NCBI GenBank assembly: GCA_036320915.1
Contig: JAXBDG010000010.1
Location: 2,170,001 to 2,234,000 of the forward strand
Reading direction: 5' to 3'
DNA length: 64,000 bases
Source of the DNA: Linnemannia elongata
Lineage: Eukaryota > Mortierellomycota > Mortierellomycetes > Mortierellales > Mortierellaceae
Part shown: piece after piece, positions 22,229 through 32,975 of the stretch
Layout of the letters: the number at the start of each line of letters is the position of its first letter
How positions within the stretch are numbered: position 1 is the first letter of the stretch
Translations under genes and position numbers: made by a program
The notes under the pieces: generated by a model
What the model was told of the DNA's origin: nothing
The model's database searches: none
The model's input: only the letters and a program-made list of their open reading frames with translations

Positions 22229-25200
22229 ATGGCTCATGTCCCACCAGAACAGGACGAATCTCAATCCCCTTCTACCCTGCACCAGCAACAACAACAACCA
22301 ACACCTACTCATACCATCACTGAAACAACGCATCTCGCAGAAAGAAGAAACCTCACAAACAACAGCGACCTCCACATCACAATCCCTCAACCACCCATCA
22401 CAACTACAACTGTAACTCCTACAACTCCTCTGATCACACACTCACCCACCTCATTCGCACACTCTAATGTCGCCACTGATCCGGAAAAACAACAGGAGGA
22501 CAGACCGACTCCTGCAAGATCAATGTCCAGACCGCTGTTTGAGCCTTTGAGGAACAGACCTCAGGCGAGGCAGACTTTTGCAGAGGGCATGAACCATGGC
22601 ATCCAGTCTCTCCGTAGAACTGTCTTCAACAGGACACACTCTACCAAACACGATAGGTACCGTATAATAAAGCAACAAAACTTCAATTGCCTTCAATTAC
22701 TGTTTCTCGCTTGTACCTACATCTTACTTTCAATTGACACTCAAATATCTTTTCAAAATGTGCGAAATAGCAATGATGATGAAGAGGCAGGATCGGCTGC
22801 AACAGTAACAGCAACAACATCGTCCACCAACAAAGCTCCGGCCCGTCCGGTGATGCCGCGCTCCCGCCCCAGTATGACACAGTTCAAGATGAGGGAACAA
22901 CCAGCCAAGATGATCATCCCCCCGCCCTATGGACAGGAGAAAGTGCAGGAGGCGGCCAAGGCTCTTGCGGCTGGTATTCCAGATGGGATTCCTCATGGAG
23001 GAGGATCACATCTCCCTCCCCTGACAAAGTAAGTAAGAACAAGCGAGAATGTAATTGTTATGAAATGAATCTCTCCTGCAGGCTGCATCCCAGTTCCCCG
23101 CGCCGTTGCCATAAGTGCGAAGGATATGTATCTAACTGTGATTTTGGGATGAAATCTGACTGGCTACTGATCAAATATGTAATATGCCTTAATTTGGTGG
23201 CGTTTCATTTTCTCATTGATAGGGTCATGTCCCCTGACTCGGAGACATCAGACGACGAACCAGAAGTCCGCGTTCACTTTGGTAAAATACATTAGAAAGG
23301 GGTTCACTTGCAAGGTCGACAAAAAAAAGATGAAGGTATTAACAAGACACTGTTACTCACTTTTTTTCTACTCGAACAGAGATTCATCTTCAGGAGGATG
23401 CTGATAGTGAACCGATCTGTCCATTGAGCGAGCAGAACGTCAACACCCTGGCCACAGAACTCGAACTGACAGCTCGGGAACGATCGGAAGTACAGGCTAT
23501 TCAGAATAAGGACGATCTCACTGCCTATTTCGCAAAGCTTCCACGCGACTATGATGTCCAGATCATAGTATCTGATGGAGTTCCAGACTGTAAGCTTTCT
23601 GCTGCATAGACATGGATGGTTTCCTTGTGCTTTACTGTGTCGTATGTCTTGTACTCATATGGCTACTTTCTCCTAAATTCTTTCCTTATAGCACCAGAAG
23701 TGAGATTTGCACAGGATGATTATGTGATGAACGGAGAGACGATCGCTGTTGTCCGGCGTGAGTCGATCTCGTCGATCGTCAAAGAGAAGAGGAGCGGGCG
23801 CCGGAAACAACGATACAGGTACATTGGTCTTTCAGTAAGGAGAACACTTTTACATTTCACGGGGATTTCTTCAACCAGAATTTGATACTCACCATTCTGT
23901 TTGTCATTGTAGGCGCCCAACAACAGACCTGACAATGATGCCGGTAGAAGAACCAAAAGCAAGTTGGCTTGGTAAGTCTGGCATGAATATGACCCGCAAG
24001 TTTACTCTGTCGTTAGGAGCGTCTCTTTACCCTTGCTAATGCGGATTTGTTTTTATGTCACCTTCCTGCTTGCGTAGAACTGTTTTACGATCTATTGTTC
24101 GTCGCCAACTTGACAGAGTTCACTCACAGCCATCCCATTACTGGACACTGTATGTTTGACGATGAGCTTCTGCCTAGCTTTCATGCGCGCTAAATATTTC
24201 GATGATGCTGACATACAACTTTTGTCATCCATGATAGATGCTCTGGCGCATTACATCGGATGGTTCATTATCATGTGGTGGGCTGTAAGTAATATTTCTT
24301 AATACCATTGCTACTAATGACTCTCCCTCAACTCACATTGGTATGCTCGAAATAACGTCCTTCTATCCCTCTTCCTTCTTGTTGTGATAGTGGGCGGGTC
24401 AGACGTTCTGGGCGGCTAGATTTGATATGGACGATCTGTTTACAAAGGTGTGCAAGCTGATCGAGTTCTGTGCGTTGATTACGTTTGGTGCCTTCTCCTC
24501 TGATCATCTGGACCGGACCTCGACTGGATTCATCGGGAGCTATATTGTCCTCAAAGGCGTCCTCGCCATCGAATACGGCAATGGTGAGTATGAAAAGATT
24601 TTGCTTTTTCACCGACGCTGTGTTCTTAAAAAGTTACTCCTCGAATTCTCATCCAACTCGTTCTACTCTCTTCTTCTAGTGTTGTTCTGGGCGATTCGAA
24701 ACAGGTCGAAAAAGTCCTTGACGCCACTGCTGTTACAGATCGGGAGCAATCTGCTAGCGATGATTGTGTGGGGTCTGTCGATCCTGTCGCACAACACTAC
24801 CGTGCGGTATATTATGTGGTACTTGACTATTGTCATTGAGGTCGCAGTCTTGGTCTCTTTTGGGCGGAGAACGTCGGTCACTTTTGCGGGAAGTCACCTC
24901 CCTGAGCGGTTTGCCCTGTTCACCATTATCGTTCTCGGAGAGGTAAACAACTCATCTTTGTTGCTTTAGGGATCAAGGACCTGTATTAACCAGAACCACT
25001 TATGGTTTTTCAGGTGCAAACGTTGCTAACGCTTCTTGAATGACCTTTCTTTAGAATATCATTGGACTGGTTGGACTAAGTGCAGGTGCCAGTACATGGA
25101 CAGCAGGACTGGATCTCTTCATGTACGTATCTGGATGCTCCTAACTTTTTTCGCCACATCGACGTTTGCGCCCGATGTGATACTAAACCGCTCTTGTTGC

Positions 25201-26930
25201 TTTGAAATAGGGTCCTGTTTGTACTGATGACTATTATCCTATATGCTCTCTGGTGGCTCTACTTTGACGACTTTTCCGAAGATGTAAGTTTATAGGCTGC
25301 AGACATCATAACCATGTACCACCTAAAGTTGCACCAGACATTCCAATGATGTACCGACTGAATGAACATATCCATGATGTTGCAATAGATCTTCCACAAG
25401 ACGACGACGCTGTCACAGCTTTGGGCATACTTGCATCTACCACTCCATGTATGCCTTGTACTTGTCGGTACAGGATCATTGGATTTGATCCGTCTGTACA
25501 AGCTGGAACACCACATTAATGAAATCTCGACCGAGGCGGCACATATGACCAATGGCAACGTCGATCCTCTCACAGCCTCAGCAATGTCGGCCCTCAGTTT
25601 TATGACCCCAAAACTGGCGAGTGGATTTGAGGTCCCAATCGAGCGTAAGTCTGCGGCGGCGTCTGGAGCAGCAGCCTTGTCAGGACGCGAAACCGACTAT
25701 GATCTGACAAAGCAGTACTTCCTCGTCGTCTGCAGTCTGGTCTTTCTCTGCAACTCGCTCCTCAAATGGATCAACCTCCGGTCCTACGACAAGTTCCAAA
25801 AGATCGTCTACCTCTCCCGTTTCCTGAATGCCATCTTCATCCTATGTCTCTTGGCCGTCCCGTTAGAGAAGATGACACCGTTTGCACTTTTGGGCTCGAT
25901 GGCGTTCTTTTGTGTTTTCCAGGTGGCTGTGGACCTGGCGGTGATTTATTTTGGCGCGTATGGATTTGTAGACGATTTGGAAGCCTGGGCCAGGAGTGCG
26001 AGGTCGAGTATTGATCTGGGTAGCTTCTTGCCATCCCCACTTGCTGGCCGGTCGCGTGCCAATTCGAGGGTTCAGTCGAGGGCTGGTTCAACTGTTAATC
26101 TGGGCCTGCCTTCGATCTCTTCCGTTGGGCATAACCATAAGGGTGGTACTACTAAGCACCATCGTCATCGGAGCAACAGCAGTGCTTCTAGTCTTGCTAT
26201 CACCATTCCTTTTGGACCTGGCTCTCCCCATAACCCGAACCGCGACCACAACCACAACCACAGCCACAGCCAACAGTTCCAGCAGTATCAGAACCAGATC
26301 TCTCTTCAACAGCAAAGCCCAACCCTTAGTCAACAACAGCAACAGGCCCTGTACAACATGCACGTGAACGCCAACAGTTTGGGTGCCTCGGGAGCATATG
26401 GAAACTTGGTCCAGGCACTTGCAGAAATCAAACGACGCGAACATCTGAGCCACCCTTCGGCAGGACCTAATGGGATCTCGCATCCGTACAGGCAGATCTC
26501 GTTGAGCGCTGGTGGTGCTGAGCACGGATCAGGAACGACACAACCGATTCCGAGGCGGTCGATAGGTGATGGCCGGATGTATATCCAACAGAATTCTGTA
26601 TCGCTTAAGCGGCCTGGGCCGAACGGGACACCGCGGTCTTCGATCATGAGCACGCCGCAGCATGGCCAGGGGTCTAGTCTGGACTCAACTACAACCTTGG
26701 CCTCCAAGAACACTTCTCTTAATGGCAGTGGGTCAACACCTACCCTGAATCGTGGTGGAAGTGCAGGCCATAACGGAGATTTGACACCGAACGCTGCGAC
26801 TGCAACTGCGACTGCAACTGGTCCTGGTATTGTTGGACCAGGAAGGAACGCGTTGGGATTGGTTAGCCTGTTCAATCCGCCTTCGCACTCTGGCAACAGT
26901 ACTCCTTCTTCCTCCTCTTCCTCTACTTGA
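22229..26930 (+). CDS. Low-temperature-requirement A (LtrA) family membrane protein
   Basis: Polytopic membrane protein of the LtrA family, 1132 residues. Thirteen exons: 22229-22656, 22771-23028, 23223-23281, 23380-23589, 23692-23818, 23913-23971, 24078-24149, 24238-24284, 24391-24583, 24680-24942, 25055-25122, 25211-25283, 25389-26930. All phases agree. Residues 1-380 are cytosolic and disordered, with an acidic stretch and a PPxY motif (PPPYGQ) that could recruit a Nedd4/Rsp5-type ligase. Residues about 380-817 hold the LtrA core, starting with ELFYDLLFVANLTEFTHSH and continuing through hydrophobic helices such as IGWFIIMWWAWAGQTFWAAR, RFALFTIIVLGENIIGL and LFVLMTIILYALWWLYF. The C-terminal ~310 residues are low complexity (Gln, His/Asn, Ser, Gly). 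Bacterial LtrA is linked to growth in the cold; the fungal role is unknown. The ATG at 22229 is chosen because no earlier in-frame ATG exists. Confidence 0.88.
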
Positions 26931-27346
26931 ATGGCCAAGTAGTAATTCTTCTCCTTCACGTCGGAGTAGCTGCACAACCCCTATTCTCTTTGTATTACGA
27001 TTATCAACACTTTTACGCCAACCATAGACATTTTACATATTAACTAATACACACAAGCTTAGCATATGCATATGGACCGGTGTCTGTTGAGAGAAATGAG
27101 GTTGTTTTTATTGCTTTTAGTGTTTTTTTATATATATGCGATAGGGAAAGGATATGAGTACAAATGAGAAAAGATGTTCATGTCAGAAGATAGAGGGAAA
27201 AGGTATAAAGAGAGTGGGGGAGGGGTCGATGTGAGGCATTAGACTATGCAAAGAATAAGGAAGTAATGTGGCAAACAAGAAAATAGAAAGGGCATGTAAA
27301 ATAGAAAATGTACAGGAAGGATAGAGAATGAATGAATGAGAATGAC

Positions 27347-27382
<36 letters not shown>

Positions 27383-27390
27383 GGGGGGGG
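26931..27390. other. Convergent 3' region, LtrA gene and polytopic membrane gene
   Basis: About 460 bp containing both 3' UTRs. On the right it ends in the A28G16 double homopolymer that abuts the stop codon of the minus-strand membrane gene. No gene is seen. Confidence 0.6.
27347..27390. repeat. A28G16 double homopolymer abutting a stop codon
   Basis: 28 A followed directly by 16 G on the plus strand. On the coding strand of the adjacent membrane gene this is C16T28, starting at the base right after its TAA stop (27393-27391). Confidence 0.95.
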
Positions 27391-29649
27391 TTACGCAAAG
27401 CTGAGATCGAGCAAGGAGAGCAACATATCCTGGAGGATATGGACCATGACGAGGACAAAGGCGACAATGAGCTCCGGGTACTCTTTAAAGTCCTTCAACG
27501 CTTCCTTTGTGACATGGTGGCGGAGGTACTTTTTACAGATCATGCGGTTGATAAAGTTGGAGATCAGCTCGCTGGTCCAGATGCCGACCGAGGCATAGAC
27601 GGTGACATCGTGGTTGTACTCGATGTTCAAGTCCTCAAACTTGAAGTACGAGTATATCTTGGCGTTGGGGCCGTAGTAGAGGATGTTGACCCAGAGGAGG
27701 AACGCCAACATGGTGACATTCTCGGCCAGGTTGCGGAGGAACAGGCTGCGACCGACTTGGCGCTTGTATTCCTCGTAGGTTCTCGAGATTCCGAAGAGGT
27801 AGACAAGAGTCCTGTAGACGGTGTGGGTCATGCAGATCGGGTGAAAGATGCAGACCCAGAACGACGAAGCCAATTGGATGACCAGGAACTGTTCGTACGA
27901 CCGCAAACGAACAAACAGGTTGCGGTAAAAGATAAAGTAGATCATAAAGTAGTACAGCTTAAAGATCGACGACAAAGGGTAAGACCGGACTCGTGTTTCG
28001 ACAATATAGTCCGTGATGGCGTCGAGGATGTAGATGGTGCCGACCCAGGTATAAACATAAAAGAGGCCCTCCATGGTTGTATGGGCGTTGTTGCGGGATG
28101 TCTGGATATACTGGTCCGCATAGAGTTCTCCTGTAACGATGGTGCTCAAGGCGATGGCGAGGGCGACACAGAACCAGAGGAATCGGATGTACGAGGCTGG
28201 GATGCGCGATTCGATCGATGAAGCTGAAAGGAAGGTCTTTTGTGCGACGGTGAGCGAATGTCGGTAGACGTTCCTGTTTTCGGATCGGATAACCAAAAAG
28301 GCGACAAAGAGCGGGATCGTCATTGTACAGAAGGTCAAGAACACCCAGGTCAGCCGATACACCTCCAAGCCGGTGAAGTAATACACCAAGATTCCCATGA
28401 GTTGTGTTGAGAGCCAGAAGATAAAGTACGACGTGAGCCCTCCGAGTCTCTTGGGCCACCAATTGAGCGAGTATATGTTGAAGATCTTTGTAATCAGCAG
28501 CAGGGCGACGGCGTTGTAAAAGCCGTAGTAGAACCAGAGGAACCACCAAAAGTTGATCAATACCGAAGGTGATTTGGGTGCTGTCGGGAGAAAGTTGGCA
28601 TCGATCCCAGTCAGGTTCCCTGATGATCCTGCTATTGCTCCTCCTGTTCCTGGTTGAACAGATGTAGCAGAGTTGTTGGATGGCGGGGTCCAGGGGAAGC
28701 CATCCCATGGCCAGGTTGAGTTGGATCCGCCTCCGCCGTCCTCGGGCTCATCGGGATATGTCCGTAATGGTACGGAGCACCACATGATGACCTGTGTTCA
28801 GTAGATGCATAAGGAGCGAGAAAGACGAAGCAAAAAAAAAAAGAGATGAAAAGAAAAGATATAGATCGAAGGTCGTTAGTCGGAGAAATTGACGAATGTA
28901 GGGAACAAAAGGGAGATATGCACGACGCACGCACACACGGAGGGGAAATGTCGCAGGTACGGATTTCAACTCCCATTCTCCCTTTCTACTGCCTGCTCCC
29001 GTGCAGTGCCTGCATTGTGTACATACAAAGGGGAGTGCACACGGACAATACAGCAAACAACTTTCGTCATTGACCAACAGAGAAAAAATAAATCTATGAA
29101 TATTCAGTACAATAATAACAACACCGATTGCACCACACGAACGGACAAAAAGGCGAAAAGAAGGACAGCGAAAGACGAGGAACAGGGGCAAGATCAGAGC
29201 AGTAGCGGTCTCGATCCGATTAGATCCCTTTCCCGACAGAGTGAAAGAGCGCCCAATGATTCAGAAGAGGCAAAAAGAAAGGAGAGAGGAAAGAAGGAAG
29301 GGAAGGGTCGGCGACAATGCGATCACCGACAACTGACTCAAAGAAGGAAGGGTGTGTTTGCTGTTCAACGTAATAAGGAGTGGGTGCAGTGGTGCAGTGT
29401 GCTTACGATAGAGACGGGAAGGACGAGGAGGACAGCCTGACGCTTCCATATGCTGTTAGTCCATTGTGAAACCTGCCGCCGCGTCGGGATGAGGCCACTG
29501 GCTAGCAGCGGAGAGGATTCGTCGCTGTCGTCGTAGATGGTTACCGCCCTGGAGGCGAGCGAGGTGGACGAGCGGTTGTTCCTGCTCTGTCCGGGTATAA
29601 AACGCAACACCTCTACTTCATTCGTACGTCCGTGATATTGCAATGGCAT
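27391..29649 (-). CDS. Polytopic membrane protein of unknown family with acidic dileucine signal
   Basis: Protein of 547 residues in two exons, 29649-29407 and 28791-27391, joined GTAAGC...CACAG in phase 0. I do not recognise the family. The cytosolic N-terminus contains DDSDESSPLLAS, a fit to the [DE]xxxL[LI] adaptor-sorting signal used for vacuole/endosome targeting. The first helix (about 71-90) leads to a Trp/Pro/Gly-rich lumenal loop with several N-glycosylation sites. About ten further helices follow (for example FWWFLWFYYGFYNAVALLLI, IFWLSTQLMGILVYYF, YIRFLWFCVALAIALSTIV, LLWVNILYYG, PELIVAFVLVMVHILQDML). A conserved-looking charged loop with VIRSENRNVYRHSLTVAQKT sits between helices 4 and 5. 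No transporter or enzyme signature is apparent. Its 617-bp intron is long for this window. Confidence 0.72.
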
Positions 29650-29786
29650 AGTATTGTGGTGTCCACGGTGTTCGTGGTGTCCGGATAAAAGAGAGAAATA
29701 AGGCACGCGTAGTTAGTTTTGTGTTTGTGTTTGTTTCGTTCCTCTTTGCTTGGCGCCTTCTCTCTGCTTGGTAGCATCGATTTTCC

Positions 29787-29810
29787 TTTTTTTTTTTTTT
29801 TTTTTTTTTT
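29787..29810. repeat. T24 homopolymer
   Basis: 24 consecutive T followed by A and seven T, upstream of the minus-strand membrane gene. Confidence 0.9.
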
Positions 29811-29943
29811 ATTTTTTTATGAGGAATAAAGTCGCTCTTATTTTGGGCGATGGAGGAAAGGGTGTACTTGCCATTCCAACGAGGTTCGTCCATCTCTTCG
29901 TTGCCCTGCACCATAGAGTGGTACATTCTGGCGTGATCAGTAT

Positions 29944-29992
29944 AGAGTGAGTGAGTGAGTGAGTGAGTGAGTGAGTGAGCGAGCGAGTAAGT
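29944..29992. repeat. (GTGA)n tetranucleotide repeat
   Basis: About nine near-perfect GAGT/GTGA units decaying into GCGA and GTAA variants at the right end. Confidence 0.9.
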
Positions 29993-30688
29993 AAACTGTT
30001 GTAGGTGATGAAGTGTGGTCGTGTCAAGGGACTGATCAGGTGGATCGTGTGGAGGAGTAGCAAGGAGTGAGTATGTGAATGAGAGAGAGCAACAGAGAGT
30101 GAAAGTGTGAGAGTGCGAGTGAGTGAATGGAGATTAGTGAACAAGGATGATGAATGGAGAAAGCAAAGGGAATAAGATTGGGAGTGAGTCTGAAGGAAAG
30201 AAGGAAGAAGATAATGAAGAGAAGGAAAAGAGGGGATAAAGGAAGAAAAAAGAGGGAGGGAGATACAAGTCCAGCTTGCCACATACTCACTCATCCTCAA
30301 CCTCTCACAAACACACACACGCATACATCGGCAATATCAATATGCACATGCCCATGCCCACGCTCATGTCTTTCGTCGTACCTGTCCATCCCCCTGGTAG
30401 CTGCTGCTGTCCCTTGATTGTCTGTCCTTCTGTTCCTGCCTCTTCTTCATTCCCTCTTTCTACAATATCCATTGTCACACTTAATCGCAACCAAACCCTT
30501 ATCCAGGCTGCTCTCTTTATCGCAACAGCTCCAGCATGTAAGAGAGACAGACCCCATGGGTATAAGTGTGGACAGGCGGCCAACAGGGTGTTTGGACTGA
30601 CCCTGTGACAAACCATCCGTGCCTCCCTCTGTCTGTCTGCCTTGCACCTGGGAATAAAATACTATCACGTTCTGTTCTGTTCGCTGTT

Positions 30689-30690
<2 letters not shown>

Positions 30691-30721
<31 letters not shown>
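30691..30721. repeat. T31 homopolymer
   Basis: 31 consecutive T flanked by CTGTTCC and GCTTCAG, the longest homopolymer in the window. Confidence 0.95.
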
Positions 30722-30724
<3 letters not shown>

Positions 30725-31063
30725 TCAGTCGACATCATCCTCAAGCAAAAAGGGGTTGGTTGGGTGAAGACAGGCAAGGCAAGTGGACGCTGATACACAG
30801 AATCAGTATAGTGTAGAAGAACAGGTTGTTGTTTTTTGCGTCATGGATGGATGAGAGCAAGAGGAGGGACCCTTTTTTGAACATAACAAGGCATCCCCCC
30901 TTACTTCAAATGCCACGAGACCATAAACAAAAAAAAACAATACAGCAATAACGACGACAAGGTTGGAGGCAAAAAGAAGTGTTTCTCTTTTTTTCCATGC
31001 GTCTGTTCTCCACATGCCGACGCAAAAACGAGATATCACCCATGGTCATTGCTGGCGTCCTTC

Positions 31064-31171
31064 CCTTCTTCTTTTTCTTTTACTTCTTCTTCTTTTACTT
31101 CTTCTTCTTCTTCTTCTCTTTCTTGTTCTTCTTCTTACCTTCACTCTTTTCCTCCTCCTCCTCCTCCTCTT
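31064..31171. repeat. Imperfect (TTC)n and (TCC)n trinucleotide tract
   Basis: TTC repeats with TTT, TAC and CTT variants, ending in a CTC/TCC run. Plus-strand frames through it encode only Phe/Ser/Leu. Confidence 0.85.
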
Positions 31172-32009
31172 CCTTCCATTCTACCCCAACAAAGTTCACA
31201 AACAATGCAGAAGGAGGAAGAGAGAGAGTAAGATAGAAGGAAACAGAACAAGAAAGGACCACAAGGATAGCCTTTTGACTGAAAAGACGGACAAAAAGAT
31301 CAAAAAAGTTTTTCGCTAGTGATGGTACCTGAATAAAAGAAGAAAAAAAAAGCTGCATGTAAGACAAGTGACGCACACCCTCAGGGCGATCAAGACATCC
31401 TACCATTGGCTGCAGATTGCACTACTGCCACGACTACAAGGACCTTGTCCCGGATAAGGTTCTCTCTCTCTCTCTCTGTCTCTCTCTCTCTCTGTCTCTC
31501 TCCTCTCGTACGCACTTACTCTGAGTCCGACAACAACCACATGCACCTGGCTACCCGCATCCATAACTCTTCCATGGCACCCTCCCTATTCCTCCACGGC
31601 TTGCCTTTTCTATATACTCTTCTTTTTTCTTCTCCACACTCCGGTTTAGTCATCCTTACATACTCCCTTTCAACTCAGTCCCTCGGCAGTTGGCAATGGC
31701 TATTGTATATAGAAACATAGTAGACAAACAGTCACCCTCTCATAAGGCTGCCATTCCTCGGACTGTTTCGAAGCAATTGGGAAGAGCGAGACTTGCTGAG
31801 CATAGTGCATTCGGATCGTGACACGCGATGTCTCTTTGGTTGTTCTTCCAGCGTTATTATCAGTTCGCCATAACTCACAGGACAAAATAGCACTCGAGTA
31901 TCGGATAAAGGATTGAACATGGTATGTGCACTCTTGCGCCTTCCTGTCCTATGTTCTCAATTGGGTCTTCCCAGTTCCCCTGTTTATATGTGCTGGATAC
32001 TCCAAAAAG

Positions 32010-32042
32010 CAAACAAACAAACAAACAAACAAACAAACAAAC
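32010..32042. repeat. (CAAA)8 tetranucleotide repeat
   Basis: About eight perfect CAAA units in the gene desert, about 930 bp upstream of the tail-anchored protein gene. Confidence 0.95.
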
Positions 32043-32975
32043 ACAATGTTTTTGTGCAAGAAATACGACACCACTTTGCAAATGGGAACTAGCAACAGTG
32101 TGAGAGGCATGACTGTCGAGGATCTCCACAGTGGAACTACTTTTTAGCAATTGTGCGCAAAAAAGAATAAAAGAGTCTTCCATCCAGGCAATCCAAACCA
32201 ACCCACCTACTTCACTCCACTCAAACACAAGTGCGGCCGTTGTCTGCATGTCCCCTTTCCCCTCTCTCTCACCCTTCCCTCCCTCCCTCTCACCGGGTCC
32301 GCTCATCTGCTCTCGCTGACCTCAACCAACTTTTTTGTTGACATGGAGGTTGAATAAGAAAGGGAAAAAGGAAGGAAGAGCGACAACGATGACCTGTGCG
32401 GAATACAACAGCTGTGACAAAGAGACGTCGACTCTCTTTTTCCCCCCTTTCTCCTTTGGTTTCTCCCACCCACCCATCCATCTCTTTCTCTCTCTTTCTC
32501 TCCTTCCTTTCCTTTAGTCATCAGCATCCTGATGCTCCTTTTTTTTCTTTTCTCATTCCTCCTCCCCCCCCTTCTCTTCTCTTAATACTCTCTTAATAAC
32601 ACCGCATACCCATATTCGACTCGCAAACCCTCTCCTGGCAACGCATTCATACTTCTTCCTTCACCCTGCTGCCGGCTCACCGTTGCCCTTCTTTGCACTT
32701 ACTACTTTTAACCCCCTTGCTTCCTTTCTTCGTCCTTCTAAGTTTACTGTCAACTCCTTCCGCCCCTTTTACCCCTACTTTCTTCCTCTTGTCCACCCCC
32801 TCTGTATTCATAACTCTTCGTTAACCCTTTTCAACTTTCAACCCTTGCCCGCTATCGGTAATAAGCCGTGTTGAATTACTCCGATTAAGCGCATTAGTGA
32901 ATTTCACATCAGCCTTTGTGCTGAACTCCACACGAGCTTTTCTTTGTGCAATAGAAATAGCCTCTGCCTGCCGCA

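Larger units (their letters stand above)
29650..32975. other. 3.3-kb gene desert rich in simple repeats
   Basis: No coding frame is supported; the longest frames are Ser/Leu/His-rich or Lys/Arg/Glu-rich translations of microsatellites. It contains T24, (GTGA)n, T31, TTC-type, CT-type and (CAAA)n tracts. The rightmost ~500 bp is pyrimidine-rich, then AT-rich, and is probably the promoter and leader of the tail-anchored protein gene. An untranslated exon or non-coding RNA cannot be excluded by eye. Confidence 0.55.

Noticed and set aside
27439..28221. 260-residue plus-strand frame opposite the polytopic membrane gene
   Set aside because: It is the antisense shadow of a well-formed membrane-protein frame, and its Val/Asp/Gly-rich composition mirrors aromatic and hydrophobic codons on the other strand.
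30979..31236. Phe-rich 85-residue plus-strand frame resembling a membrane segment
   Set aside because: Direct translation of the TTC trinucleotide tract.
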